Of a stretch of 64,000 nt of DNA, positions 32,673-44,125 are shown piece after piece (position 1 is the first letter of the stretch; the number at the start of each line of letters is the position of its first letter). The notes under the pieces were generated by a model. It did not search any database and was not told the DNA's origin. It saw only the letters and a list, made by a program, of their open reading frames with translations. Source of the DNA: Arachis hypogaea (taxonomy: Eukaryota > Streptophyta > Magnoliopsida > Fabales > Fabaceae); NCBI RefSeq assembly GCF_003086295.3, contig NC_092046.1, positions 102,527,363-102,591,362 of the forward strand. Reading direction: 5' to 3'. Position numbers and translations under genes: made by a program.

Positions 32673-34925
32673 ATGAGCAGGAGCAAGGACAAGAACATTC
32701 TTGTTGAAGCAGACCCTGAACCTGAAAGGACTCTGAAGAGGAAACTAAGAGAAGCTAAAATACAACAATCCAGAGATAACCTTACAGAAATTTTCGAACA
32801 AGAAGAGGAGATGGAAGCCGAAAATAATAATAATGCAAGGAGGATGCTTGGTGACTTTACTGCACCTAATTCCAACTTACATGGAAGAAGCATCTCAATT
32901 CCTGCCATTGGAGTAAACAATTTTGGGCTGAAACCTCAATTAGTTTCTCTGATGCAACAAAACTGCAAGTTTTATGGACTTCCATCTGAAGATCCTTTTC
33001 AGTTCTTAACTGAATTCTTGCAGATATGTGATATTGTTAAGACTAATGGAGTAGATCCGGAAGTCTACAGGCTCATGCTTTTCCCTTTTGCTGTGAGAGA
33101 CAGAGCTAGAATATGGTTAGACTCTCAACCCAAAGATAGCCTGAACTCTTGGGATAAGCTGGTCACGGCTTTCTTAGCCAAGTTCTTTCCTCCTCAAAAG
33201 CTTAGTAAGCTTAGAGTGGATGTTCAAACCTTCAGACAGAAGGAAGGTGAATCCCTCTATGAAGCTTGGGAGAGCTACAAGCAACTGACCAAAAAGTGTC
33301 ATTCTGACATGCTTTCAGAATGGACCATCCTAGATATATTCGATGATGGTCTGTCTGAATTAGCTAAGATGTCATTGGATACTTCTGCAGGTGGATCCAT
33401 TCACCTAAAGAAAACACCTACAGAAGCTCAAGAACTTATTGACATGGTTGCTAATAACCAGTTCATCTACACTTCTGAGAGGAATCCTGTGAGTAATGGG
33501 ACGCCTCAGAAGAAGGGAGTTCTTGAAATTGATACTCTAAATGTCATATTGGCTCAGAATAAAATATTGACTCAGCAAGTTAATATGATTTCTCAGAGTC
33601 TGAATGGAATGCAAGCTGCATCCAACAGTACTCAAGAGGCATCTTCTGAAGAAGAAGCTTATGATCCTGAGAACCCTGCAATAGCAGAGGTAAATTATAT
33701 GGGTGAATCTTATAGAAATACCTATAACCCCTCATCGAGAAATCACCCAAATCTCTCATGGAAGGATCAACAAAAGCCTCAACAAGGCTTTAATAATGGT
33801 GGAAGAAACAGGTTTAGCAATAGCAAGCCTTTTCCATCATCCACTCAGCAACAGACAGAGAATTCTGAGCAGAATCTATCTAGCTTAGCAACTTTAGTCT
33901 CTGATCTATCTAAGGCCACTGTGAGTTTCATGAATGAAACAAGGTCCTCCATTAGAAATTTGGAAGCACAAGTTGGCCAGCTGAGTAAAAGAATCACTAA
34001 AAACCCCCCCTAGTACTCTCCCAAGCAATACAGAAGAAAATCCAAAAGGAGAGTGCAAGGTCATTGAATTGACCATCATGGCCGAACCCACAAGGGAGGA
34101 GAGAAGGACGTGAATCCCAATGAGGAAGACCTCCTGGGACGGCCTGTGATCAAAAAGGAGTTTCTCTCTGAGGAACCAAAGGAATCTGAGGCTCATCTAG
34201 AGACCATAGAGATTCCATTGAACCTCCTTACGCCCTTCATGAGCTCTGATGAGTATTCTTCTTCTGAAGAGAATGAAGATGTTACTGAATAGCAAGTTGC
34301 CAAGTTCCTTGGTGCAATCATGAAGCTAAATGCCAATTTATTTGGTAATGAGACTTGGGGAGATGAACCTCCCCTGTTCACCAATGAACTAAATGCATTG
34401 GATCAACTGAGATTGCCTCAGAAGAAACAGGATCCTAGAAAGTTCCTGATACCTTGTACCATATGCACCATGACCTTTGAGAAGGCTCTATGTGACCTGG
34501 GGTCAGGAATAAACCTCATGCCACTCTCTGTAATGGAGAAACTAGGAATCTTTGAGGTGTAAGCTGCTAAAATCTCATTAGAGATGGCAGACAATTCCAG
34601 AAAACAGGCTTATGGACAAGTAGAGGACATGTTAGTAAAGGTTGAAGGCCTTTACATCCCTGCTGATTTCATAATCCTAGATACTGGGAAGGAGGATGAT
34701 GAATCCATCATCCTTGGAAGACCCTTCCTAGCCACAGCAAGAGCTGTGATTGATGTTAACAGAGGTGAACTAGTCCTTCAATTGGATGAGGACTCCTTTG
34801 AGTTTAAAACTCAAGGACATCCTTCTGTAAACATGGAAAAGAGGCACAGTAAGCTTCTCTCAAAACAGAGTCAACCAGAGCCCCCACAGCCAAACTCTAA
34901 GTTTGGTGTTGGGGAGTCTCAATAA
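32673..34925 (+). pseudogene. Element E gag-protease
   Basis: The start ATG at 32673 gives MSRSKDKNILVEADPEPER, matching D. Gag is open for 446 residues with FGLKPQLVSLMQQNCKF, FAVRDRARIWLDSQPKDSL and FLAKFFPPQKLSKLR. An extra C in a C run near 34007-34012 causes the stop at 34011-34013. Further damage is a second shift near 34095, a TAG at 34290-34292 (E in D) and a TAA near 34560. The protease site is ALCDLGSGINLMPLS, with ILGRPFLATARAVID downstream. The tail ends PNSKFGVGESQ, encoded over an AAGTTTGGTGT motif at 34899. Confidence 0.9.
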
Positions 34926-35574
34926 TGGTGTGAACATCTGTGAGGCTCCATGAGAGCCCACTGTCAAGCTATTGACATTGAAAGAAGCGCTTGTTGGGAG
35001 GCAACCCAATTTTTATTTAATTATATTTTTATTAGTTATATGTCTTCATAGGTTCATGATCACGTGGAGTCACAAAAACAACTGGAAAAATTGAAGAAAA
35101 ATAAAAAACAGCATTAAAAACAGCACACCCTAGAGGAAGAGTTCACTGGCGTTCAAACGCCAGTAAGGAGCATCTGGCTGGCGTTCAACGCCAGAACAGA
35201 GCATGGAACTGGCGCTGAATGCCAGAAACAAGCATGAAGCTGGCGTTCAACACCAGAAATATGCTGCATCTGGGCATTGAACGCCCAGAACAAGCATTAG
35301 TTCGGCGTTTAAACGCCAGAATTGCATGCAAAGGCATTTTACATGCCTAATTGGTGCAGGGATGTAAATCCTTGACACCTCAAGATCTGTGAACCTCACA
35401 GGATCATCTCAGGATCTGTGGATCCCACAGGATCCCCACCTTCCCTCCTCATAATCCTAGTTTCTTCCACATCTTCTTCTTCATCTATTCATTCTTCTCC
35501 TGCTCGAGGGCGAGCAACATTCTAAGTTTGGTGTGGTAAAAGCATTGCTTATTTTGCTTTTCCATAACCATTGA
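34926..35574 (+). repeat. Intergenic region of E with GGCGTT...AACGCC hairpin array
   Basis: The phrase GAAGCGCTTGTTGGGAGGC lies at 34983-35001. From 35140 to 35325 there are at least five short palindromes such as CTGGCGTTCAACGCCAG (35199-35215), each separated by 15-25 bases. A block with GATCTGTGGATCCCACAGG follows. An AAGTTTGGTGT motif at 35524 precedes the env-position remnant. No coding region is supported. Confidence 0.85.
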
Positions 35575-35895
35575 TGGCACCCAAGGCCAGAGAAATCTCA
35601 AAAAAAAAAAAGAGAGAGAAGAGAAAAGGGAAGATAAAAGCTTCTACCTCCAAGTCCTGGGAGATGGAGAGATTCATGTAAAGGATCTATAGCTCAGTGG
35701 TAGAACATTTGACTGCAAATCAAGAGATCCCTGAGATACCTCAGGGGATACATTTTCTCCCACACAATTATTGGGACTAACTAAGGATAGGAGCACCAAA
35801 ATCACTAGGGATCAAGCAACAGAGACAAGAAAGAGACATAGAAGAGCTCAAGGACATCATTGGTTTCTCAAGAAGAAAACGCCACCATCAATAAG
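35575..35895 (+). pseudogene. Remnant of the env-position ORF of E
   Basis: The first 35 or so codons (MAPKAREISKKK) match D down to MERFM, where a TAA follows. The middle of the gene, roughly 600 bases or more in D, is missing. After a tRNA-like insert the sequence resumes at the D position EIPEMPQMHFPP, and it ends with codons matching RDIEELKDIIG and RRKRHHQ. The gene cannot make the full product. Confidence 0.8.
35683..35730 (+). other. tRNA-Cys-like fragment at a deletion junction in E
   Basis: GGATCTATAGCTCAGTGGTA begins a stretch that fits the first two thirds of a plant tRNA-Cys: seven acceptor bases, TA, a D arm (GCTC with GAAC), then an anticodon arm TTTGA-CTGCAAA-TCAAG with anticodon GCA. 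It stops in the variable region, where AGATCCC overlaps the D-like sequence GAGATCCCGGAG. The T arm and the 3' acceptor strand are missing, so it is not a working tRNA gene. It replaces the deleted middle of the env-position ORF. Confidence 0.8.
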
Positions 35896-37045
35896 GTGGA
35901 CTCATTCCTTGTTCTTAAATTTTCTGTTTTTCGTTTTCTTATGTTAAATGTTTATCTATGTTTGTGTCTTTATTACATGATCACTAGTGTCTAAGTGTCT
36001 ATGCCTTAAAGTAGTGAATATGAATCCAGCACCTCTCTTAAATGAAAAATGTTTTAATTCAAAAGAACAAGAAGTACATGAGTTTCGAATTTATCCTTGA
36101 ACTTAGTTTAATTATATTGATGTGGTGACAATGCTTCTTGTTTTCTGAATGAATGCTTGAACAGTGCATATGTATTTTGAAGTTGTTGTTTAAGAATGTT
36201 AAATATGTTGGCTCTTGAAAGAATGATGACAAGGAGACATGTTATTTGATAATCTGAAAAATCATAAAATTGAATCTTGAAGCAAGAAAAAGCAGTGAAT
36301 ACAAAAGCTTGCAGAAAAAAAATAAATATAGAAAAAAAAATAGCGAAAAAAAAAAGATAGAAAAAGCAAGCAGAAAAAGCCAAAAGCTCTTAAAACCAAA
36401 AGGCAAGAGCAAAAAGCCAATAACCTTTAAAACCAAAAGGCAAGGGTAAATAAAAAGGATCCCAAGGCTTTGAGCATCAGTGGATAGGAGGGCCTAAAGG
36501 AATAAAATCCTGGCCTAAGCAGCTAAACCAAGCTGTCCCTAACCATGTGCTTATGGCATGAAGGTGTCAAGTGAAAACTTGAGACTGAGCGGTTAAAGTC
36601 AAGGTCCAAAGCAAAAAAAAGAGTGTGCTTAAGAACCCTGGACACCTCTAATTGGGGACTTTAGCAAAGCTGAGTCACAATCTGAAAAGGTTCACCCAGT
36701 TATGTGTCTGTGGCATTTATGTATCCGGTGGTAATACTAGAAAACAAAGTGCTTAGGGCCACGGCCAAGACTCATAAAGTAGCTGTATTCAAGAATCAAC
36801 ATACTGAACTAGGAGAATCAATAACACTATCTGAACTCTGAGTTCCTACAGATGCCAATCATTCTGAACCTCAATGGATAAAGTGAGATGCCAAAACTAT
36901 TCAAGAGGCAAAAAGCTACAAGTCCCGCTCATCTTATTGGAGCTATGTTTCATTGATAGTTTGGAATTTATAGTATGTTATCTTCTTTTTATCCTATTTG
37001 ATTTTCAGTTGCTTGGGGACAAGCAACAATTTAAGTTTGGTGTTG
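35896..37045 (+). other. 3' UTR of element E
   Basis: This region is collinear with the D 3' UTR and non-coding. It includes A-rich low-complexity sequence at 36300-36380. The motif AAGTTTGGTGT (37033-37043) ends two bases before the 3' LTR. Confidence 0.75.
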
Positions 37046-38721
37046 TGATGAGCGGATAATTTATACGCTTTTTGGCATTGTTTTTAGTATATTTTTAGTA
37101 GAATCTAGTTACTTTTAGGGATGTTTTCATTAGTTTTTATGTTAAATTCACATTTCTGGACTTTACTATGAGTTTGTGTGTTTTTCTATGATTTTAGGTA
37201 TTTTCTGGCTGAAATTGAGGGACTTGAGCAAAAATCAGATTCAGAGGTTGAAGAAGGACTGCTAATGCTGTTGGATTCTGACCTCCCTGCACTCAAAGTG
37301 GATTTTCTGGAGCTACAGAACTCAAAATGGCGCGCTTCCATATGCGTTGGAAAGTAGACATCCAGGGCTTTCCAACAATATATAATAGTCCATACTTTAG
37401 CCGAGTTTAGACGATGCAAAAGGGCGTTGAACGCCAGTTCTACGCTGCAGTCTGGAGTTAAACGCCAGTTCTGAAACACATCACGAACCAGAGTTGAACG
37501 CCAAAAACACGTTACAACTTGGTGTTCAACTCCAAAAGAAGCCTCTGCACGTTAAAAGCTAAAGCTCAGCCCAAACACACATCAATTACTTACTTCTGTA
37601 AACCCTAGTAGCTAGTTTAGTAAAAATAGGACTTTTTACTATTGTATTAGACATCCTGGATTGTATTTTTGATCCTGTGATCACGTTTTGGGGGCTGGCC
37701 TCTCGGCCATGCCTGAACCTTTCACTTATGTATTTTCAACGGTAGAGTTTCTACACTCCATAGATTAAGGTGTGGAGCTCTGCTGTTCCTCATGATTTAA
37801 TGCAAAGTACTACTGTTTTCTATTCAATTCAACTTATTCCGCTTCTAAGATATCCATTCGCACCCAAGAACATGATGAATGTGATGATTATGTGACGCTC
37901 ATCATCATTCTCACTTATGAACGCGTGCCTGACAAACACTTCTGTTTTACATGCAGACAAGCTAGAATGAATATCTCTTGGATATCTAATACATGGGACC
38001 GAGTCCGAGTTATTAGAATCCTCGTGGTATAAGTTAGAATCCATGGATGGCCATTCCTGAGATCCGGAAAGTCTAAACCTTGTCTATGGTATTCCGAGTA
38101 GGATCTAGGAAGGAATGGCTGTGACGAACTTCAAACTCGCGAGTGCTGGGCGTAGTGACAGACGCAAAAGGATAGTAAATCCTATTCCAGTATGATCGAG
38201 AACCTCCAGATGATTAGCCATGCCGTGACAGAGCATTTGGACCATTTTCACAGAGAGGATGGGATGTAGCCATTGACAACAGTGATGCCCTTACATAAAG
38301 CTTGCCATGGAAAGGAGTAGGAAGGATTGGATGAAGACAGCTGGAAAGCAGAGGTTCAGAGGAACAAAAGCATCTCTATGTGCTTATCTGAAATTCTCAC
38401 CAATGATTTACATAAGTATTTTTATCTTTATTTTCTGTTTATTTATCATTATTATTCAAAAATACTATAACCATTTGATATCCGCCTGACTGAGATTTAC
38501 AAGATGACCATAGCTTGCTTCATACCAATAATCTCTGTGGGATCGACCCTTACTCACGTAAGGGTTTATTACTTGGACGACCCAGTGCACCTGCTGGTTA
38601 GTTGTGCGAAGTTGTGAACTTATGTTTGGACCATGGTATGGTGCACCAGTTATTGGCGCCATTGCCAGGGAGAGAATGAACAACAAATTTTACAACATCA
38701 GAGTAACAATTTTGCATACCA
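37046..38721 (+). repeat. 3' LTR of element E
   Basis: It starts TGATGAGCGG and ends TGCATACCA, followed by the TGTGC duplication. Compared with the 5' LTR it has a 27-base deletion near 37580 and a changed TATA box (37621-37628). GGCGTT...AACGCC inverted repeats are at 37421-37535. Confidence 0.93.
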
Positions 38722-39808
38722 TGTGCCGACCTCCAACACAAAAGAAGTTTTAGAAGAAGTACGCAGTGGCATCTGTGGTAACCATCTTGGAACACAAGCC
38801 CTCCCAAAAAAAGTACTCCGAGCCAGATTCTATTGGCCAACTTTGCAAAAAGAAGCAATGGAATTCGCAAAGACATGTTCACCATGTCAGAAGCATGCTA
38901 ATTTTCATATCGCCCCACCAGAGGAGCTCATCAGTGTAACCTCACCCTGGCCATTTGCAAAATGGGAACTTGACCTCATTGGGCCGTTCCCTCAGGGATC
39001 AGGACAAGTCAAGTTCCTCATCGTTGGGGTAGATTATTTTACAAAATGGATTGAGGCAGAGCCCCTAGCCAACGCTACTGCTCAAAGAAGTCGAAAATTC
39101 TTATATAGAAACATTGTCACAAGGTTTGGGGTCCCATACTCCATCACCACAGACAATGGCACTCAATTCACAGATGCAGGCTTCAGAAAACTGGTGGCCA
39201 ACTTAAAAATAAAGCACCAAATCACATTCGTAGAACACCCCCAGGACAATGGGCAACCAGATGCTGCCAACAATGTCATACTGGCTGGGTTAAAACGGAG
39301 ATTACAGGACACGAAAGGAGCCTGGGTTGAAGAGCTCCCACAAGTCCTATGGGCATATCGAACAACTCCACACTCCACCACAAAGGAATCACCCGTTCGA
39401 TTAGCTTACGGAATGGAGGCAATGATCCCAGTGGAGGTCGAAGAAGGATCACCCAGAGTAATCCACTACAATGAAGAGGCCAATTCCCTACTTCAAAAAG
39501 AGGAACTCGACCTACTTCCAGAAATTCGAGAAAGAGCTCGGATCAAGGAAGAGCCGTTAAAACGTCGGATGGCCTCAAGATACAACCAAAAAGTAGTTCA
39601 GCGAGGTTTTGCCGAGAATGATCTCGTCTTAATCCGAAACGATATCGGAACAACTCGACATGGCGAAGGAAAGCTGGCAACAAACTAGAAAGGACCCTAC
39701 CAAGTCATAGAAGTACTCGGAAAAGAATACTACAAACTGACCGAACTCAAAGGACGAGAGCTCCCAAGGTCATGGCACGCCTGCACCTTAAGAAGGTATT
39801 ACAGTTAG
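38722..39808 (+). pseudogene. Element C integrase
   Basis: The sequence resumes with VPTSNTKEVLEE after E. The zinc finger (GNHLGTQAL, CSPCQKHANFH) and the first two core aspartates (WELDLIGPFP and TTDNGTQF) are present. The glutamate site reads GQPDAAN, where B has GQAEAAN, so the third catalytic residue is aspartate. A TAG at 39686-39688 (W expected) precedes KGPYQVIEVL, and the frame closes RRYYS at 39808. It is otherwise open for over 300 residues. Confidence 0.9.
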
Positions 39809-40914
39809 GAGGTAATAAAAGATCTTAGGATAAGATGCACTCAAATATCGATCAAACCCTAAAAAAGATCGATCAAACGAGGATCAAACCCAATTTCTAC
39901 AAAATCAGCAAAGATGAAAAAGTGACAAAAATAGAATAATGCAAGAAGTTATCGAAAGTGATCCATGGAAAGGACCTGACGAGGTCTTAATAAAAATGGG
40001 TTGCTAAAAATAACTTAAAAAGACAGGCCGACGTAAAAAAGTCGGACCAGTCATAACCAAAGTTATAAAAAAGTAAATCCCTGGAAAGAGGCCTGGCCAG
40101 CCCTAAAAAAGAGGATTACTAGAAATAACTTAGAAGGGACCGACATGATCAAGTCGGCCCAAACCAAAAAAAGTTATGAAAAAGTAATCCATAAAAGAGA
40201 CCTGACCAAGGTCCAAGAAAATGGATTACTAGAAATAACTTAGAAGGGACCGACATGATGAAGTCGGCCCAAACCAAAAAAGTTATGAAAAAGTAATCTA
40301 TAAAAGAGACCTGACCAAGGTCCAAGAAAATGGATTACTAAAAATAACTTAGAAGAGACCGACATGTTAAAGTCGTCCCAACAAGATCACACAAGTTATA
40401 AAGTGATCCGTAAGAAGAGACCTAACAAAGGTCCAAATTATATGGATTACTAAAAATAACTTAGAAGGGACTGATAGGATGAAGTCGTCCCAACAGAATC
40501 AGGCAAGTTATAAGAAGTAATCCATAGAAGAGACCTAGCAAAGGTCCACATAATATGGATTAATAGAAATAACTCCGAACAAACCGAGATAAAGAAGTCG
40601 GCCAATAGAATGCATACAATTTGGACCCCGAAATCAACGACCTCGAAAGAATCAAGCTACAAGTATGAAAGTACGAAGGCAATCAAAAGAGGTCGGACAA
40701 CAAGGCTCTAACACACCCAAAAACCTAGAAAGGAGCAGATAAGCTTATCACAAAAGAAATGAGGATATCATAATAATAAGACTCAAGAGGCCACCTGAAG
40801 TCAACCTCAAAAGCCTGAGAAACTAAAGGTATCCACAGTCAGAAACTACAAAATTACAAAATAAAAGAGTTTAAAGCCTACAGGCTGGGCTATACACAAA
40901 TGTATCTGAAATAA
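39809..40914. repeat. Spacer between convergent ORFs of C with about 110-bp tandem repeats
   Basis: This is the counterpart of 8459-9898 in B but diverged in sequence. Units recur at about 40141, 40251, 40360 and 40471 (110, 109 and 111 bases), with weaker units upstream. Each has GGGACCGACATGATGAAGTC followed by GG, in which CCGAC pairs with GTCGG, and GAGACCTGACCAAGGTCC. No coding region is seen. Confidence 0.83.
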
Positions 40915-41775
40915 TTAGAGAGGATCTAAGGACTTCCCAGTAGCTGCATCCCGAGGTGAAGGAGGACGAGTCTGAAGAGGTACCGCATCTACCGTCCCGT
41001 CATCCCGGTTCAGGATCTGGACATCGGGATCAGACTCAGGTTGGCCGACTTCAGTTGCCAGAGCTGAAGGAGGCAGGGCAACAGAGACTTTGGCAGAAGG
41101 CACAGGAGGAGGGTCGACATCGTCATCGTCATCAAAGTCATCTGGAACGATCTTACCATCTTTTACAATATTGTCCAGGCTGAAAAGAGTAAGGTCAAGC
41201 TCGGGAGCAAGAACTCGAACTTGATCCTTCAAATTCTCATAAGCAATATTTACACTGCCTACAAGATGACCCTAGAGCTCGGTGTAATCAGCTCGGGAAG
41301 ACTCCAAATCCTCCCTAAGACCCATCATCTCCTATAAGTTGTGACATAACTCTCCTTATGCTTCAACGCCATGTCTTCAGATAACTTGGCAGAAGCTGCC
41401 AAAGCAATAGCCCGAGTCTTCTCCCCATCCAACTCTTTCTCCAACTTAGCCACTTTTACCTCAAGCTCTTCCTTTAAACCTTTCATCCGATCGAACTATG
41501 ATTTAGCCTCCTCCATAAAGGCCTTTGTTGCGTGGATAGGAAGATCCTGGGCAGTTCGATATAAAGCTGCTCCCATATGTGCCATTTTAATGCTGCTTCG
41601 AGTAATGAAATCCAAATGACGAAGAAGAGAGACATCGTCAGTAGGAATAACACCATAAGGAGCAATCTGCTGGTCGACAAATCCAATGGCATCAAAGTCC
41701 GGGGCATCTAGATTGAAGGGCTCAACAGTCCTTTGTCTTTTAGGAAGAGGTCCGCCAGTGGGAGAAGAGGTATCG
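40915..41775 (-). pseudogene. Antisense accessory ORF of C, 3' part of exon 2
   Basis: On the minus strand it holds QRTVEPFNLDAPDFDAIGFVDQQIAPYG next to the F insertion, then a charged helical region broken by stops and shifts (41250-41500). The conserved end includes LTLFSLDNIVKDGKIV, an acidic DDDDD run and DGTVDAVPLQTRPPSP. It aligns with 7650-8458 of B. Element F separates it from its 5' part at 55330. Confidence 0.85.
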
Positions 41776-44125
41776 TGACGCACACGGAAACTTGTCTCTC
41801 AACAATTTTCCTTCGGCAAGTGTACCGAATTGTCGTCAAGTAAAAACTCACAATAGAGTGAGGTCGAATCCCACAGGGATTGATTGGTCAAGCAACTTTA
41901 ATTAGAGGAATGTTCTAGTTGAGCGAAGCAGAATTTGGTTTGATGCTGCAGGAAATTAAATGGCGAGAAAGTAAATAGCAGAAAATGTAAATGCCGAAAG
42001 TAAAGAGCTGAAAGTAAATGGCGGAATGAAAATTACAGAATTTAAATGGGAATGGGGAAGATGCTCATAAAAGTAAATTACAGAAATTAAAGAGAATGGG
42101 TAAGATCAGAGATGGGGATTCATTGGGCTTAGGAGATGTTGCATTCTCCGGATCAAATTCATTTTCATCTCTTCCTCAATCAATGCATTCATTGATCTCC
42201 TTGGCAATCTTAAGTTATCGAATTCCAATTCCTTGGCAATTCAATCTCTCAAATCTTGAGCAATAGCCAATTCCTTGGTCAATTGCTCATGAGAAGAGAT
42301 GAAGTATGCTCACTGATTATACCACATGCATTCCCAAATCAAGTGTTGGTAGGATTATAGTCACTATATCCAACCAAACCCAATTTGGTCCAACATGAGA
42401 AAGTATTTCTAGCATGATCTCTTCATTCCTCTTCCAAGGTTCAGAAGAGATCCAAGTATGAATAGCTTCTTTTCCAAGATAACTACCCAATTGGATGAAG
42501 ATTGAAAGCTTTCTAGTAAAATCAAGAGAAAAGATAGAAGAAGAGTAATGAAAACTAGTATTGATCCATCAAATTACAATAGAGCTCCCTAACCCAATGA
42601 AAGGAGTTTAGTTGTTCATAGCTCTGGAAATAGAAAACAAAGATGGAGAATACATCATGAAAATTAGAACTAGAAGTGCAGAGAAAGTAAATTATACAGG
42701 GAGTAGTTCTCAATTTCCAATCCGCCCAAAAGCTCTTTTCCTAATTCAAAACTACCCCTATATATACTACTCTTCTGATCTTCTAGTTGGTTCTTCAAGT
42801 CTTGGATATGGTCCTTTGGATCTTGAGTTTGAAGCCGTTATCTTCTGCAGTGGGCTTAGCTTTACTTGCAGAGAGAAAGTGTGAAGTAGGCAGGGTGTTT
42901 AGCTCAGGACGTTAGTGGCGTTAACGTTAAGTGAGAGTGTGGGTTCGAGAACGTTAGTGACAATCACCTTTTTCTCTAACGTTCCTCACCCAGGGATGGT
43001 CCACGTTAACTTCAACGTTAGTGGCACTAACGTGACCACTAACGTTGCCTCTTGGTCCTTCGCACACGTTATTGGGACTCACCTTTCCCAATAACGTTGA
43101 GAGTCTTCCCTTCCCCCTACGTTAGAGTCCACGTTAACTAGGTTAACATGGCTCTTAACGTAAGCTTGCCAATCCTTCGAGAACGTTAGTGACACTTACC
43201 TTTGTCACTAACGTTCCAATGTGCCCCTACTTCTCAAGTTAGAGTCCACGTTAACTAGGTTAACGTGGCTTCTAACGTAGCAATGATAGCCATTTCCAAC
43301 GTTAGTGACAAAGGTGAGTGTCACTAACGTTGGCTCATCATTCCCTTATCCACGTTAGCTTCCACGTTAACTAAGTTAATGTGGGAGTTAACGTTGCTCA
43401 CATTGGCTCATTCCAACGTTAGTGACAAAGGTGAGTGTCACTAACGTTGGCGATTCTTGCTCCCTTCACGTTAGCTTCCACGTTAACTAAGTTAACGTGG
43501 GAGTTAACGTTGCTCATTGTGGCTTAGCTCAACGTTAGTGACAAAGGTAAGTGTCACTAACATTGGCTTCTCTTTTGCTTCTCAACGTTAGAGTCCACGT
43601 TAACTGAGTTAACGTGGCTCTTAACGTGGCCAATTGTGAGCTTGGTCCAACGTTAGTGACAAAGGTAACTGTCACTAACGTTGGCTTCATTTCTTTCTTC
43701 CACGTTAGAGTTCACGTTAACTTAGTTAACGTGACTCTTAACGTGGGCTATTATGGCTTTGAGGGCGTTATTGGCGATTACTTTTCTCATTAACTTTGCA
43801 AGTTAGCTCCCATTCCACATTAAAGGTCACGTTAGTTAGACTAACGTGGCTGCTAACGTGGTTCTTCCTTGCTTCCTTTGTCCTGAAATCAAGCAATAAA
43901 GTGTATCAAAGCTCTAGTCCCAGTCATGGGGAATGCATCATCCAATTTGTCATTAAATTCATGCAAAATCCTCATGAAATCATGTAAAGTGCACAATGTA
44001 TGCTTGAATCAAGATGTAAGTGAAATTCTACCCAAAACTTGCTTATTCCCTAAGAAAATGCATGAAACTACCCTAAAAGCAATAAAGAAAAGGTCAGTGA
44101 AACTGGCCAAAATGCCCTGGCATCA
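41776..44125 (-). repeat. 3' LTR of element F
   Basis: In plus-strand reading it runs from TGACGCACACGG to CCCTGGCATCA. It is nearly identical to the other LTR. It contains a palindrome array (about 42909-43860) and, nearer its transcription start, a TATATATA box (42759-42766). The ORFs at 42612-42884 and 43796-44333 are chance frames in the LTR. Confidence 0.94.
42909..43860 (-). repeat. Palindrome array in the 3' LTR of F
   Basis: Two kinds of hairpin alternate. One pairs AACGTTAGTGACA with TGTCACTAACGTT around a short GGTGAG or ACTTACCT centre. The other is a palindrome CCACGTTAACTAGGTTAACGT and relatives inside GTTAG...CTAAC-type flanks. More than ten units lie in 950 bases. The matching array in the other LTR is at 54112-55063. 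The sequence is unrelated to the A array, but the position and architecture are the same. Confidence 0.9.

Larger units (their letters stand above)
29159..38721 (+). mobile_element. Element E: complete non-autonomous LTR retrotransposon
   Basis: LTRs at 29159-30859 and 37046-38721, a perfect target-site duplication TGTGC (29154-29158 and 38722-38726), a tRNA-Asp primer site and one gag-protease gene define a 9.6 kb plus-strand element. It sits in C exactly between RNase H and the integrase zinc finger. It belongs to the D family by LTR start and gag but differs at the U5 end, and most of its env-position ORF is deleted. Confidence 0.94.

Noticed and set aside
35683..35730. Functional tRNA-Cys gene
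   Set aside because: The T arm and the 3' acceptor strand are missing, and the D stem has a mismatch. It is a fragment.
42612..42884. 90-residue ORF in the F LTR (also 53816-54073)
   Set aside because: It lies across the TATA region of the LTR, appears in both LTR copies, differs in length between them and has no recognisable domain.
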